Shown: positions 8,013 to 16,835, numbered from the stretch's first letter. The stretch: 64,000 nt of DNA from SLSG01 sp964477035 (GCA_964477035.1 CAYZCW010000012.1:13482-77481), one strand, 5' to 3'. A program made the numbers and translations. Notes: generated from the sequence alone by a model not told the origin.

Positions 8013-8723
8013 ATGAAGAAAAAAAGAGTCGTGGTATTGACCGGCGCCGGCATCAGCGCCGAAAGCGGGATCCGGACCTTTCGCGACAGCGGGGGGCTCT
8101 GGGAGGAATACGACATCATGGAGGTGGCCACCCCGGAGGCCTGGGAACGCAACATGGAGCTGGTCCTGGAGTTCTACAACCAGCGCCGCAAACAGTTGCT
8201 GGAGGCCCGGCCCAACGCGGCCCATCATGCCCTGGTGGACCTGGAGAAAGGATACGACGTCCGCATCATCACCCAAAACGTCGACGACCTGCACGAAAGG
8301 GCCGGTTCTGCACAGGTCATGCACCTGCACGGGGAGCTCAGGAAGGTGCGCAGCACCCTGGACGAGCGTCTGGTGGAAACGCTGGCGGGCTGGGAATTGA
8401 AAAAAGGAGACCGGTGCAGGCTGGGTTCCCAGCTCCGCCCCCATATCGTCTGGTTCGGGGAACCCGTCCCCATGATCGGTCCCGCCTCAGAGCTTTGTAC
8501 CACGGCCGATATTCTGATCATCATCGGCACTTCGCTCAATGTGTACCCGGCCGCCGGGCTGGTCCATTACGTCCGGTCCGGAACCCCCGTTTACCTGATC
8601 GATCCGGACGATCCGGGCATGGCGCAAATCGCGGGAGGGACATTCATCCGGGAGAGGGCCGGCGAGGGAACCCCCCGCCTGGTCCGGCAATTGCTGGAAC
8701 AAGCCGCATCCATAGAAAAATGA
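8013..8723 (+). CDS. cobB: SIR2 family NAD-dependent protein deacylase (sirtuin)
   Basis: 236 residues from the ATG at 8013; a TTG directly before it is a possible alternative. Motifs in order: GAGISAESGI (NAD binding), TFRD, TQNVDDLH, the catalytic His in HLHGEL, RPHIVWFGE and GTSLNVYPAAG. FYNQRR supplies the Tyr-x-x-Arg pair that marks class III sirtuins able to remove succinyl or malonyl groups. The zinc-ribbon region between HLHGEL and RPHIVWFGE has only one cysteine instead of four, so the structural zinc is probably absent. The gene overlaps the next by four bases (ATGA). Deacylase activity on proteins is a family inference. Confidence 0.93.
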   Translation: MKKKRVVVLTGAGISAESGIRTFRDSGGLWEEYDIMEVATPEAWERNMELVLEFYNQRRKQLLEARPNAAHHALVDLEKGYDVRIITQNVDDLHERAGSAQVMHLHGELRKVRSTLDERLVETLAGWELKKGDRCRLGSQLRPHIVWFGEPVPMIGPASELCTTADILIIIGTSLNVYPAAGLVHYVRSGTPVYLIDPDDPGMAQIAGGTFIRERAGEGTPRLVRQLLEQAASIEK

Positions 8724-9259
8724 ACAGGAAATGGTCCATGGACGAACTGCAGCGCAAGAGTCCGGAAGCCTTCCGGTCGTCTGAGAAGTTTCCCCTTGCC
8801 ATCATTCTGGACAATGTGCGCAGCATGATGAATACCGGCTCGGTGTTCCGTACCGCGGATGCGTTCCTGCTGGAAGGCATCGCCCTCTGCGGCATCACGG
8901 CCACCCCCCCGCACCGCGAGATCCACAAAACGGCCCTGGGGGCGACCGAGTCCGTTCACTGGGAATACTTTCCCGATACGGTGGACGCCATCCGACGATA
9001 TCAGGAGAAAGGCTTTGCCGTGCTGGCCGTGGAACAGGCCCGCGGCAGCAACAATTTGTTGCATTTCCGGCCCGTGCAGGGCACCCCTTATGCCCTGGTG
9101 TTCGGGAACGAGCTCAGGGGGGTGGGGGAGGAGGCCCTGGCCCTGTGTAATGGCTGCGTGGAGATCCCGCAATTCGGGACCAAGCACTCGCTGAACATTG
9201 CCGTGACGGCCGGCATGGTCGTATGGGACTTCTACAGCAAACTGAGGAGGGGCGGCTGA
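8720..9259 (+). CDS. SpoU/TrmH-family RNA methyltransferase, short form
   Basis: 179 residues; its ATG overlaps the sirtuin stop (ATGA). It contains the three SPOUT motifs of the SpoU group: NVRSMMNTGSVFRTAD, VFGNELRGVGEE and IPQFGTKHSLNIAV, which together form the knotted SAM site. It consists of essentially the catalytic domain alone and lacks the N-terminal RNA-binding extension of RlmB-like enzymes. This resembles the TrmH/TrmL-size class that 2'-O-methylates tRNA. The target base is not predictable from sequence. Co-translation with a sirtuin is notable, but no functional link is known to me. Confidence 0.9.
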   Translation: MNRKWSMDELQRKSPEAFRSSEKFPLAIILDNVRSMMNTGSVFRTADAFLLEGIALCGITATPPHREIHKTALGATESVHWEYFPDTVDAIRRYQEKGFAVLAVEQARGSNNLLHFRPVQGTPYALVFGNELRGVGEEALALCNGCVEIPQFGTKHSLNIAVTAGMVVWDFYSKLRRGG

Positions 9260-9265
9260 ATCAGG

Positions 9266-10018
9266 CTATTCGAAAAGGAAAGACACCATGATGGTCCGGG
9301 AACTGAGCCGGGAGATGGGCTCTATATAGGTGACCCGGTCGCCATACTGCCTTTTGAGGTCGAAAAGCCCGAACGACATCTTGATCTCGGTGGAAAACTT
9401 GAAGAAGTAAAAGTAGTGGTCGAAGCCCACCCCCAGCTCATAGTGCACGTCGTTGCGGCCCAGATCGAGGATGATGCCGCTCTCCAGCTCATCCAGGGAG
9501 GCCAGGTCGTGGGTGTACTTCAACCCGCCGAGCACATACACCCGGGTGTTGGTCATGCGCTCCGACTTGTATTTGAGCATCAGGGGAAACTCCAGCATGG
9601 TCGACTCCAGGGCCTGGGCGTTCTGGTATTCTCCGTTGATGAATGACTCCTCATAGAATTCCACGTAGCGGTCGCCGAAAGACAGGGTCGGGATGAAACG
9701 CAGGTCGAAATAATCCGACAGCTTGAGGTTGGATACGATGCCCAGATGGAAGCCGAACACCTCGGGTTCGGGGAGGACGTACCGGAAACCCTGGGCGTCC
9801 GTCACGGATTCCCGGGGCCTGAGAGAGAAGTTCATCCGGTTCACTCCCAGGGCAAACCCGAAATGGTAGGGCTTTGCGTCGTGTTCCTGCTGGTTCTGGT
9901 AGCCGAAGGCTCGCCGCTGCTGGGCCGTGGCTTCCGGGACGGACAGGGCGGGAAGCAAGCCGGTCAGAAGCCCTGCCAGGAGAAGGCCCGTAAGGATCGG
10001 TGCTTTTTTCAGGTACAA
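9266..10018 (-). CDS. porT: T9SS outer-membrane protein PorT
   Basis: About 250 residues if translated from a TTG at 10018, the only reasonable start near the signal peptide; the next upstream ATG (10216) would lie inside pdxH. The signal peptide runs to about residue 31 (ATAQ). The rest matches the PorT family along its length: HFGFALGVNRMNF, LGIVSNLKLSDYFDLRFIP, LEFPLMLKYKSER, YFYFFKFSTEIKMSFGL and a C-terminal strand ending in Phe-x-Phe. PorT is an outer-membrane beta-barrel needed for type IX secretion. The gene is alone here, with 151 bp between it and pdxH. The start codon is the least certain part. Confidence 0.85.
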   Translation of the reverse strand: MYLKKAPILTGLLLAGLLTGLLPALSVPEATAQQRRAFGYQNQQEHDAKPYHFGFALGVNRMNFSLRPRESVTDAQGFRYVLPEPEVFGFHLGIVSNLKLSDYFDLRFIPTLSFGDRYVEFYEESFINGEYQNAQALESTMLEFPLMLKYKSERMTNTRVYVLGGLKYTHDLASLDELESGIILDLGRNDVHYELGVGFDHYFYFFKFSTEIKMSFGLFDLKRQYGDRVTYIEPISRLSSRTIMVSFLFE

Positions 10019-10169
10019 GGGGTTGTCGTGGTTTGAATGGGTTGATCGGACTGTATCATTGAACGGGAATTGGCCCGTATTATTGTTTGACGGGGCGGGC
10101 TTTTTCCGCCTGCCCGGGTTGCAGCTGGCCGTCTCCAACGGGGAGGCGCCGCAGGGTTTGGTAAAACCG

Positions 10170-10811
10170 TCAGGGTGCCAGGCGCCGGATGGTCCATCCC
10201 TGCCTTTCCCGGACATACTCCAGCCGGTCGTGCAGCCTCCCGGGGCGCCCCTGCCAGAACTCCATGCGGTCGGGGACTACCCGGTACCCTCCCCAGTGGG
10301 CGGGGCGCCGGATCGTTTTGCCTGCCAGTTCCCTTTCTGCCTTGCCATACAAATCTTCCAGGTAGCCCCGGTCGGGCACCGGCTGGCTCTGCGGGGACAC
10401 AAGGGCCCCCAGCTGGCTTTCCCGGGGACGGGAGGCAAAATACCGGTTTGATTCCCGGGGACTGATCCTTTCGGCCACCCCTTCGATGCGCACCTGCCGC
10501 TGCAGCTCCAGCCAGAGAAATACCAGGGCGGCCCGGGGATTGGCATCCAACTCCTTTCCCTTGCGGCTCCCGTAATGGGTGTAAAACACAAATCCCCGGG
10601 TGTCCAATTCTTTGAGAAGCACCACCCTTGCCGAAGGCTGTCCCTGATGACCGGCCGTGGCCAGGGTCATGGCATTGGGTTCCGGAATGCCTGCCCGCTG
10701 TGCCTGGTCGAACCAGGCGGCAAACTGCGCCAGCGCATCCTCCAGTACCTGTCCCTCGTCCAGTCGGTGGGCGGCATAGTCCTGTCTGAGTGATGAGAGG
10801 TCCCGTTTCAT
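10170..10811 (-). CDS. pdxH: Pyridoxamine/pyridoxine 5'-phosphate oxidase
   Basis: 213 residues from the ATG at 10811, overlapping the upstream kinase stop (ATGA). It oxidises PNP or PMP to pyridoxal 5'-phosphate using FMN. Family marks: NAMTLATA, SARVVLLKE, FYTHYGSRKG (FMN phosphate contacts), LELQRQVRIEG, SQPVPDRGYL and the C-terminal RLHDRLEYVR with WTIRRLAP. Length is normal for PdxH. It is probably co-transcribed with the sugar kinase and with a PLP-dependent aminotransferase further upstream, linking cofactor supply to a user enzyme. Confidence 0.95.
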   Translation of the reverse strand: MKRDLSSLRQDYAAHRLDEGQVLEDALAQFAAWFDQAQRAGIPEPNAMTLATAGHQGQPSARVVLLKELDTRGFVFYTHYGSRKGKELDANPRAALVFLWLELQRQVRIEGVAERISPRESNRYFASRPRESQLGALVSPQSQPVPDRGYLEDLYGKAERELAGKTIRRPAHWGGYRVVPDRMEFWQGRPGRLHDRLEYVRERQGWTIRRLAP

Positions 10812-11824
10812 GATCCGGACAAATACCTGATGGCTTCCTCCTGCAGGCGCTTCCGGTCGACGGGGACCACCCCGACCTGCTCGCACACGATGCCCCCGGC
10901 CAGGTTGCACAGCTCTGCCATGAGACGGACAGGGAGGCGGCAGGCCATGGACAGGGCGGCCACGCTGATCACGGTGTCGCCCGCCCCGGAGACGTCGGCG
11001 ATGTCCCTTGCGCGTCCGCCTACGATGCCTTCTTCCTGCCCTTGCCCGTCGCGACGGCTGTAAAAGATGCCCTTGTCGGACAGGGTGGCCAGGATCACGT
11101 CTGCCTCCAGTTGCTCGTGAAGCATGCCGGCCGCGCGGCCCACCTCCCGGGGATCGGACAGGTCCCCGTCAAGCTTCAGTCCTTCCCGCAGCTCCTTCTG
11201 ATTTGGCTTGAACAGGCTGACGTCGCGGTACAGGAGGAAGTTGTTCTTTTTAGGGTCCACGGCCACGGGGATGTCCCGGGCCCTTGCCAGGGCGACGACT
11301 TCACGGATCAGGGCAGGGCCGATCACCCCCTTGTCGTAATCCTCGAACACGATGGCATGTACCCGGTGATGACCGATCAGGGCTTTGATGCGTTCCAGCA
11401 GTTTTCCCGTCATTGCGTCCGTCAGCGCTTGCCGGCTTTCCTCGTCGACGCGCAGCATCTGGGTATTGTTGCCGATGATCCGGTATTTGACCGTGGTGAT
11501 GCGTTCCGCATCCGTCAGCATACCCCCTGCTTCCAGACCCTGCTGCTGCAGGAGGTCCAGAAACAGCCGGCCCTTGTCATCCTCCCCGGTCACGGAGCAC
11601 AGGATGGGGCGGGCCCCCAGGTTGCGCAGATTCAGTGCCACATTGGCCGCACCGCCCAGGCGGTTTTCCCTTCGGTGCAGGCTGACAATGGGCACAGGCG
11701 CTTCCGGGGAGATGCGGTCGACCCCGCCCCAGAGGTAGGCGTCGATCATCACATCCCCGATCACCAGGATGCCTTTCCCGGAAAAATCCCTGAAAAACCC
11801 TTCGATGGCTTGTCTGTCGTACAT
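10808..11824 (-). CDS. rfaE1: PfkB-family kinase, HldE/RfaE domain I type (heptose-7-phosphate kinase)
   Basis: 338 residues. PfkB-fold kinase with the HldE kinase-domain signatures GGVDRISPEAPVPIV, GGAANVALNLRNLGA, VDPKKNNFLLY, FKPNQKE and the catalytic DVSGAGDT. In enterobacteria this domain is fused to a nucleotidyltransferase that finishes ADP-heptose synthesis. Here the protein stops after the kinase, as usual in Bacteroidota, and the nucleotidyltransferase is not in this window. Predicted role: phosphorylation of D-glycero-D-manno-heptose 7-phosphate for LPS or heptose-containing glycans. It sits between the aminotransferase gene (6 nt gap) and pdxH (4 nt overlap). Confidence 0.88.
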   Translation of the reverse strand: MYDRQAIEGFFRDFSGKGILVIGDVMIDAYLWGGVDRISPEAPVPIVSLHRRENRLGGAANVALNLRNLGARPILCSVTGEDDKGRLFLDLLQQQGLEAGGMLTDAERITTVKYRIIGNNTQMLRVDEESRQALTDAMTGKLLERIKALIGHHRVHAIVFEDYDKGVIGPALIREVVALARARDIPVAVDPKKNNFLLYRDVSLFKPNQKELREGLKLDGDLSDPREVGRAAGMLHEQLEADVILATLSDKGIFYSRRDGQGQEEGIVGGRARDIADVSGAGDTVISVAALSMACRLPVRLMAELCNLAGGIVCEQVGVVPVDRKRLQEEAIRYLSGS

Positions 11825-11830
11825 GCCGCG

Positions 11831-13024
11831 TTATTCTAGTTCCTGCAGTGCCTTGCTGATGCGCCGGATGGCCTCCACCAGCAGGTCGTCTGAGGTGGCG
11901 TAGGAGAGCCGGATGCAATCCCCGTCCCCGAAGGCATCGCCCGGCACCATGGCCACATGGACCTTGTTGAGGAGGTACATGCACAGGTCCCCGGCATTGT
12001 TAATGCGTTGGGTCCCATCCGACTTGCCGAAGAACGACCGGACATTGGCAAACACGTAAAAGGCCCCCTGGGGTTCGTTGGTCCGGATGCCGGGGATTTC
12101 CTTCATCAGGGACAGAACCAGGTCGCGCCGTTCGCGAAACTTCTGCAACATGGCGTGGGTCTCCTTCGGATCGGTGTTCATGGCCTCCACACCGGCCATC
12201 TGGGCAATGGAACAGGTGCCTGAGGTGATCTGCCCCTGCAGTTTGTTGCATGCCTTGGCAATTTCCGGGCTGGCAGCCATGTACCCCAGCCGCCAGCCGG
12301 TCATGGCAAAACCTTTGGAAACCCCGTTGATCAGAATGACGCGGTCACGCACTTCGGGAAACCGGGCGATGCTTTCGTGCTGTCCCGAGAAGTTGATGTG
12401 CTCGTAAATCTCGTCGGCCAGGATGTATACCTGGGGATGGCGGGCAAAGACCGCCGCCAGGGCCCCGAGCTCCTCCCGCGTATAGACGCTTCCGGTGGGG
12501 TTGCAGGGACTGGAAAACATGAAGAGTTTGCACTGGGGGGTGATGGCCGCCTCCAGCTGCTCCGGGGTGATCTTGAAGTCGTTGTCGATGCCCGCAGGGA
12601 TGGACACCTCGACCCCTTCGGCCAGCTTGATGATTTCCCGGTAGCTGACCCAGAAGGGGGAAGGCACGAGGACTTCCTCACCCGGGTTCACCAGGCACAT
12701 CACGGCATTGGCGATCGATTGTTTGGCACCCGTGGACACCACAATCTGTTCCGGGCTGTAATCCAGTTGGTTGTCACGTTTCAGCTTGCGGCTGATGGCC
12801 TGCCGCAGTTCCAGGTAGCCGTTGACCGGGGTGTAAAATGAATAATTCTCGTCGATGGCCCGCTTGGCAGCCTCTTTGACGTTGTCCGGGGTGAAAAAAT
12901 CCGGTTCCCCCAGGCTGAGGTTGATCACGTCGTGCCCCTGGGCCTTAAGTTCACGGCTTTTCCGGGCCATGGCCAGGGTTTCGGATTCTGACAATCGGTT
13001 GATTCTGTCGGATAATGCGTTCAT
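11831..13024 (-). CDS. PLP-dependent class I aminotransferase (aspartate aminotransferase-like)
   Basis: 397 residues, subgroup I-gamma aminotransferase. Visible motifs: LSLGEPDFFTP at the N-terminus, SSPCNPTG, ADEIYEH, and SKGFAMTGWRLGY with the PLP-binding lysine. The closing region SYATSDDLLVEA carries the arginine-side substrate contacts. Length and motifs fit bacterial aspartate aminotransferases; prephenate aminotransferase activity cannot be excluded. First gene of a three-gene minus-strand operon with the heptose kinase and pdxH. Confidence 0.92.
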   Translation of the reverse strand: MNALSDRINRLSESETLAMARKSRELKAQGHDVINLSLGEPDFFTPDNVKEAAKRAIDENYSFYTPVNGYLELRQAISRKLKRDNQLDYSPEQIVVSTGAKQSIANAVMCLVNPGEEVLVPSPFWVSYREIIKLAEGVEVSIPAGIDNDFKITPEQLEAAITPQCKLFMFSSPCNPTGSVYTREELGALAAVFARHPQVYILADEIYEHINFSGQHESIARFPEVRDRVILINGVSKGFAMTGWRLGYMAASPEIAKACNKLQGQITSGTCSIAQMAGVEAMNTDPKETHAMLQKFRERRDLVLSLMKEIPGIRTNEPQGAFYVFANVRSFFGKSDGTQRINNAGDLCMYLLNKVHVAMVPGDAFGDGDCIRLSYATSDDLLVEAIRRISKALQELE

Positions 13025-13115
13025 GTTTGGATCTATTATGGGTGAAAAGGAGGGTTCAGGTGCCCGGGAAACAGGTGATTGAGCCGCAAATTTAGCAATT
13101 TCTGTACAAAGGGAT

Positions 13116-13123
13116 TATCTTTG
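13116..13123 (+). promoter_or_regulatory. -7 element upstream of the DUF7935-like gene
   Basis: TATCTTTG is an exact match to the Bacteroidota -7 consensus, 20 nt before the start codon. The -33 region holds TTTAG rather than TTG. Confidence 0.5.
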
Positions 13124-13142
13124 TCCGACAAAATATACTCAC

Positions 13143-13658
13143 ATGGACGAGCTGATGGATGCCTTGCGGTATGTCCTCCCTTCGGTGGTGGTTTTTCTGA
13201 CCGCTTATCTCCTTTTGAGGGAGTTTTTCAGGATGGAAACAAACCGCCGCCGGATGGAGGCCCTGTCGGAGCGGGTTCGCATCTCACTCCCCCTGCGCCT
13301 GCAGGCTTATGAACGGATCGTGCTGTTGCTGGAGCGGATTTCTGCCGGCAACCTCCTTCCCCGGCTTTACCAGCCGGAGCTGACGGCCGCGGAATTTCAA
13401 CGCCTGCTCGTGCAGGCTGTGCGCGACGAGTACAACCACAACCTCTCCCAGCAATTGTATGTGTCCCGGCAGGCCTGGGACCTGGTCAAAAGTGCCCGGG
13501 AAGAAGTGATCCGCCAGATCAACACGGCTTCGGCCCAGGTGGATTCCCAGGCCTCTGCAGCCGACTTGTCGAACAAGATGCTGGAATTCAGCGTGGAGAA
13601 ATCCGCCACAGGCAGGGCGCTGGATTTTCTGAAAGCGGAAGCCGCCAAGGTTTTTTAA
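13143..13658 (+). CDS. Small membrane-anchored protein conserved in Bacteroidota (DUF7935-like)
   Basis: 171 residues. One N-terminal membrane helix (about residues 8-25, ending LLREFF) is followed by a charged, helical soluble part. I recognise a Bacteroidota-only family of unknown function from SLPLRLQAYERIVLLLERI, the stretch EYNHNLSQQLYVS and VIRQINTA; the family name is from memory. The soluble region probably faces the cytoplasm and may be coiled-coil. Its stop overlaps the first possible start of the ThiS-like gene, so the two are probably co-translated. No function can be assigned. Confidence 0.75.
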   Translation: MDELMDALRYVLPSVVVFLTAYLLLREFFRMETNRRRMEALSERVRISLPLRLQAYERIVLLLERISAGNLLPRLYQPELTAAEFQRLLVQAVRDEYNHNLSQQLYVSRQAWDLVKSAREEVIRQINTASAQVDSQASAADLSNKMLEFSVEKSATGRALDFLKAEAAKVF

Positions 13659-13672
13659 TGCGACAACCAACC

Positions 13673-13879
13673 ATGGAAATTACCCTAAACAACCGAAAGG
13701 AATCAATCCCGGAAGTTGACCGAATGACGGTCAGGGAACTGCTTGATATAAAGAAATATACATTCAAGTTTCTGGTGGTGCGGCTCAACGGGCAGGTCGT
13801 CCCCGAAACCTCCTACGACGGGACCCTGGTGTCGGACGGGGACCGGGTCATGGTGCTGCACCTGATGGCCGGAGGGTGA
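13673..13879 (+). CDS. ThiS/MoaD-like sulfur carrier protein
   Basis: 68 residues from the ATG at 13673 (MEITLNN); the ATG at 13658 adds five residues. Beta-grasp fold pattern: TVRELLDIKKYTFKFLVVRLNG, then VSDGDRVMVLHLMAGG with the terminal Gly-Gly that is adenylated and thiocarboxylated in ThiS and MoaD. No thiF, thiG or moa gene is nearby, so the acceptor pathway (thiamine thiazole or another thiolation) is open. It is linked to the upstream small membrane protein gene. Confidence 0.82.
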   Translation: MEITLNNRKESIPEVDRMTVRELLDIKKYTFKFLVVRLNGQVVPETSYDGTLVSDGDRVMVLHLMAGG

Positions 13880-13886
13880 TGTTGCT

Positions 13887-15293
13887 TTACCTTCCCACCG
13901 CCGTGTTCAGGTGGGTGAGCCCGACGAGGCGGTCGTAACGCGTGCCCGGTTCCCGGTGGTATACCAGGATGGTATAGTCGTTCTCCGCCTGGGAGTGGTT
14001 GCCTTCCAGTACCCCCAGGTCTGCCCGTGTTTCCCCTTCATCCACAAAGGCATACAGGTAGTTGTAATACCCCTGCTTGAGCAGCAGGCTCAGCTCGTAT
14101 TTGCTATCCCCGTAGTTGTAACCCAGCTTCCCCTCCTCCGGGAAGTGCCAGCCGGTCAATGCCCCCATCACGTAAATGCCCCCCGAGGCAAGGGGGGTTG
14201 CCATGGGCAGGCTGAAGTGTACCCAGGCATAGTCTGCCTCCACCATGGGGTCGCGCCCATCCCGGACATCTATGGCAAACCGCCCGTTCAGGTCATCGTC
14301 GGATGCGTACTGCCTGAAGCCGCGCCTCTGGTCCGGGAGCAGGAACACATCCCAGTGTCTTGGTCCCGACTGGATGTCTGCCACGCGTTCGGTGAGAAAG
14401 CGCAGGCTGCGGGTATCGAAACGGCGGAACTCGTTGCCGCCCTCAAAGAGGATGCGGTCCTCCTGGTCGTACACCAGCCGGTCACCCATGACGGTCCTGG
14501 GAACCAAATCTGTCATGGCATTGTCCCAGCGTCCGTTCTGGATGATGACCACCTGCAGGTCGCGGTGGGGGTTCCTGATGGGATACCCGCCGGTCTGCAG
14601 GGTGAAGGACAGCTGTTGCCACTGGTCGCGGAAGCGGATCAGGTTGGCCATCTGCACCTGGGCGTCGATCCCGACCAGGGGTTCGTGGATCATCAGCCGG
14701 CGGGTCAGCACCACTTCGTCCGGCGCCCCGTAAGTGTATACCTTGAGAAGGTAGTTGCCCGAGAGCCGCGGCCTGAGGTTTTCATTGGGGAACTCCAGCC
14801 GGTAGTGGCTGTAAGGGATGCGGGTGTTGACAGACTGGCTGTATTCCCTGACCTGGTCTTCGAAGAACCCGTCCAGGTAATCAAAGGGGTTGAGGTCGGA
14901 CGGGGTCCAGTCGGCATTGCAATGGACCACGGTGAAGGCATAATTCTTGTAATCCGCGTCCAGGTCGTCGAACCGCAGCTCCAGGCGCTCTCCCGAATGC
15001 AGGCGGATGATGGGCGGGGCCAGCTCAAAGCCTTTTTTGTGAAACAAAACCGTTCGGATGTTGTTTTTATGGATAAAATCCCCCAAAAGAAAAAAATCTT
15101 TAATATTTTTATTCTGTCCATTGTCCACGGATGCCCTGACCCCGGAGGGCGCATGCTGGCCGGATCCGGCCGGAAAGGGATTTGCCCTTGCAGGACGGGG
15201 ATGCAGGAAAGACTCCGGCAGGTGCCAGCCGGTCATCAGGATCAGGCAAAAGAGAAAGGCTTTCAGCGGGAAATGCTTGGCTGGCAAACGCAT
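13887..15293 (-). CDS. T9SS plug-domain protein (DUF5103 family)
   Basis: 468 residues with a cleavable signal peptide (hydrophobic about 10-24, then PARA). The family was known as DUF5103 and is now described as the type IX secretion plug protein. Features: IRTVLFHKKGFELAPPIIRL with LEFDD-like strands, the landmarks AFTVVHCNADWTPSDL and PYSHYRLEFPNENL, and a C-terminal module containing YVMGALTGWHF and QGYYNYLYAFVD. In the T9SS a plug protein occludes the SprA translocon barrel. It is transcribed alone, away from nqrA. Confidence 0.88.
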   Translation of the reverse strand: MRLPAKHFPLKAFLFCLILMTGWHLPESFLHPRPARANPFPAGSGQHAPSGVRASVDNGQNKNIKDFFLLGDFIHKNNIRTVLFHKKGFELAPPIIRLHSGERLELRFDDLDADYKNYAFTVVHCNADWTPSDLNPFDYLDGFFEDQVREYSQSVNTRIPYSHYRLEFPNENLRPRLSGNYLLKVYTYGAPDEVVLTRRLMIHEPLVGIDAQVQMANLIRFRDQWQQLSFTLQTGGYPIRNPHRDLQVVIIQNGRWDNAMTDLVPRTVMGDRLVYDQEDRILFEGGNEFRRFDTRSLRFLTERVADIQSGPRHWDVFLLPDQRRGFRQYASDDDLNGRFAIDVRDGRDPMVEADYAWVHFSLPMATPLASGGIYVMGALTGWHFPEEGKLGYNYGDSKYELSLLLKQGYYNYLYAFVDEGETRADLGVLEGNHSQAENDYTILVYHREPGTRYDRLVGLTHLNTAVGR

Positions 15294-15389
15294 GTTTTTT
15301 TGCTGGTTTTTTTATTGAATGGCCCGGAAACAAAGCTAGTTAAAAAGCAAGAACCATGCAAAAAGATATCAGGTATTTAAAAATATGCA

Positions 15390-15397
15390 TAATTTTG
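15390..15397 (+). promoter_or_regulatory. Possible -7 element for the nqr operon
   Basis: TAATTTTG matches TAnnTTTG, 34 nt before the nqrA start, within an A+T-rich divergent region (15294-15430). No TTG sits at -33. Confidence 0.4.
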
Positions 15398-15430
15398 CTT
15401 GATGTATTTATATCCTAACAGGAACGGAAG

Positions 15431-16792
15431 ATGTCAAAAGTGATCAAGATCAAAAAAGGCCTGGACATCCCCCTGCTGGGCGGTGCGGAAAAAATTCTTC
15501 AATCCGCGCCCCGCTCAGCAGTCTACGCCGTGAAACCTCCTGATTTCCATGGCCTGACCCCAAAGATGCTCGTGAAGGAAGGCGACCGGGTAAAGGCAGG
15601 AACGCCATTGTTTTACGACAAATACAATGAAGACATCGTATTCACCTCCCCGGTCAGTGGCACCTTCTCCCTGCTGGTGCGGGGTGAGAAGCGCCGGATC
15701 ATGGAGGTGAACATCCAGGCCGACCCGGAAACGGAATACATCCAATTCAAGTCCGGCGACCCCGCCGGCATGAGCAGGCAGGAAGTCACCTCCCTGTTGC
15801 TTAAAAGCGGACTGTGGCCGGTCATCCGACAGCGCCCCTATGACATCGTCGCCCGCCCGGGAGACATGCCCAAGGGCATTTTTATCTCCTGTTTCCGTTC
15901 TGCCCCCCTGGGTGCCGACCTGGATTTCGTGGTGAACGGACAGGAGTCCCTGTTCCGCAAAGGACTGGATGCCCTGTCGCGGCTCACGGACGGGGATGTT
16001 CATCTGGGCGTGAGTGCCTCCGGAACCACCAGCGAAGCCTTCCTGAAGCCGGGGAAGGCCCGCGTCCATGCTTTCAGCGGCCCCCATCCGGCGGGCAATG
16101 TGGGGGTGCAGATACACCACATCGATCCGATCAATAAGGGAGAGGTGGCCTGGGTGGTCGATGTGCAGGCGGTCATCATGATCGGCCGGTTATTTGACCA
16201 GGGCATATACGACGCCTCCAGGATTGTGGCGCTGGCCGGGTCAGAGGTCCTTAATCCCCGGTACTACCGTGTGATCAGCGGGGCCCAGATCGGTTCCTTC
16301 ACCCGGGATAACCTGCGCAAGCAGGCCGGGACCACCCCCCGGTTTATCAGCGGGGACGTGCTGACGGGCACCCGGATCCCCGCGGATGGGTTCCTCGGTT
16401 TTTACCACGACATGGTCAGCGTGATCCCGGAGGGAGACCAGCCGGAACTGGCCGGATGGATTGCCCCGAACCTGGACAAGTTCAGCATTTCCCGGACCTT
16501 CCCGTCCGCCCTGATGCCCTGGCGTAAATTCCGCCTGAATACCAATATCCGCAGCGGAGAAAGGCCTTTCGTGATCACCGGGCTCTATGAAAGGGTGCTG
16601 CCCATGGACATCCTGCCCATGCAGTTGATCAAGTCCATCATGATCAACGACATCGACATGATGGAGAAACTGGGTATTTATGAGGTGGCTCCGGAAGATT
16701 TTGCCCTTTGTGAGTACGTGTGCCCTTCCAAGATCGAAATACAGTCCCTCGTTCGCGACGGACTGGACACCATCCACCGCGAATTTGCCTGA
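15431..16792 (+). CDS. nqrA: Na+-translocating NADH:quinone reductase subunit A
   Basis: 453 residues, the normal length for NqrA, the peripheral subunit on the cytoplasmic face associated with quinone binding. The N-terminus KIKKGLDIPLLGGAE is diagnostic, followed by KMLVKEGDRVKAG, FTSPVSGTF, and near the C-terminus LCEYVCPSKIEIQSLVRDGL. It opens the nqrABCDEF operon, with 43 nt to nqrB. Assignment is supported by all five following subunits. Confidence 0.97.
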   Translation: MSKVIKIKKGLDIPLLGGAEKILQSAPRSAVYAVKPPDFHGLTPKMLVKEGDRVKAGTPLFYDKYNEDIVFTSPVSGTFSLLVRGEKRRIMEVNIQADPETEYIQFKSGDPAGMSRQEVTSLLLKSGLWPVIRQRPYDIVARPGDMPKGIFISCFRSAPLGADLDFVVNGQESLFRKGLDALSRLTDGDVHLGVSASGTTSEAFLKPGKARVHAFSGPHPAGNVGVQIHHIDPINKGEVAWVVDVQAVIMIGRLFDQGIYDASRIVALAGSEVLNPRYYRVISGAQIGSFTRDNLRKQAGTTPRFISGDVLTGTRIPADGFLGFYHDMVSVIPEGDQPELAGWIAPNLDKFSISRTFPSALMPWRKFRLNTNIRSGERPFVITGLYERVLPMDILPMQLIKSIMINDIDMMEKLGIYEVAPEDFALCEYVCPSKIEIQSLVRDGLDTIHREFA

Positions 16793-16835
16793 CATTGCCG
16801 GATTGCGTTGTTAAACCTTTTAAAACCACAGCAGT

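Noticed and set aside
8300..8460. Sirtuin as a pseudogene because zinc cysteines are missing
   Set aside because: All NAD-binding and catalytic motifs are intact and the frame is full length; loss of the zinc site occurs in intact family members.
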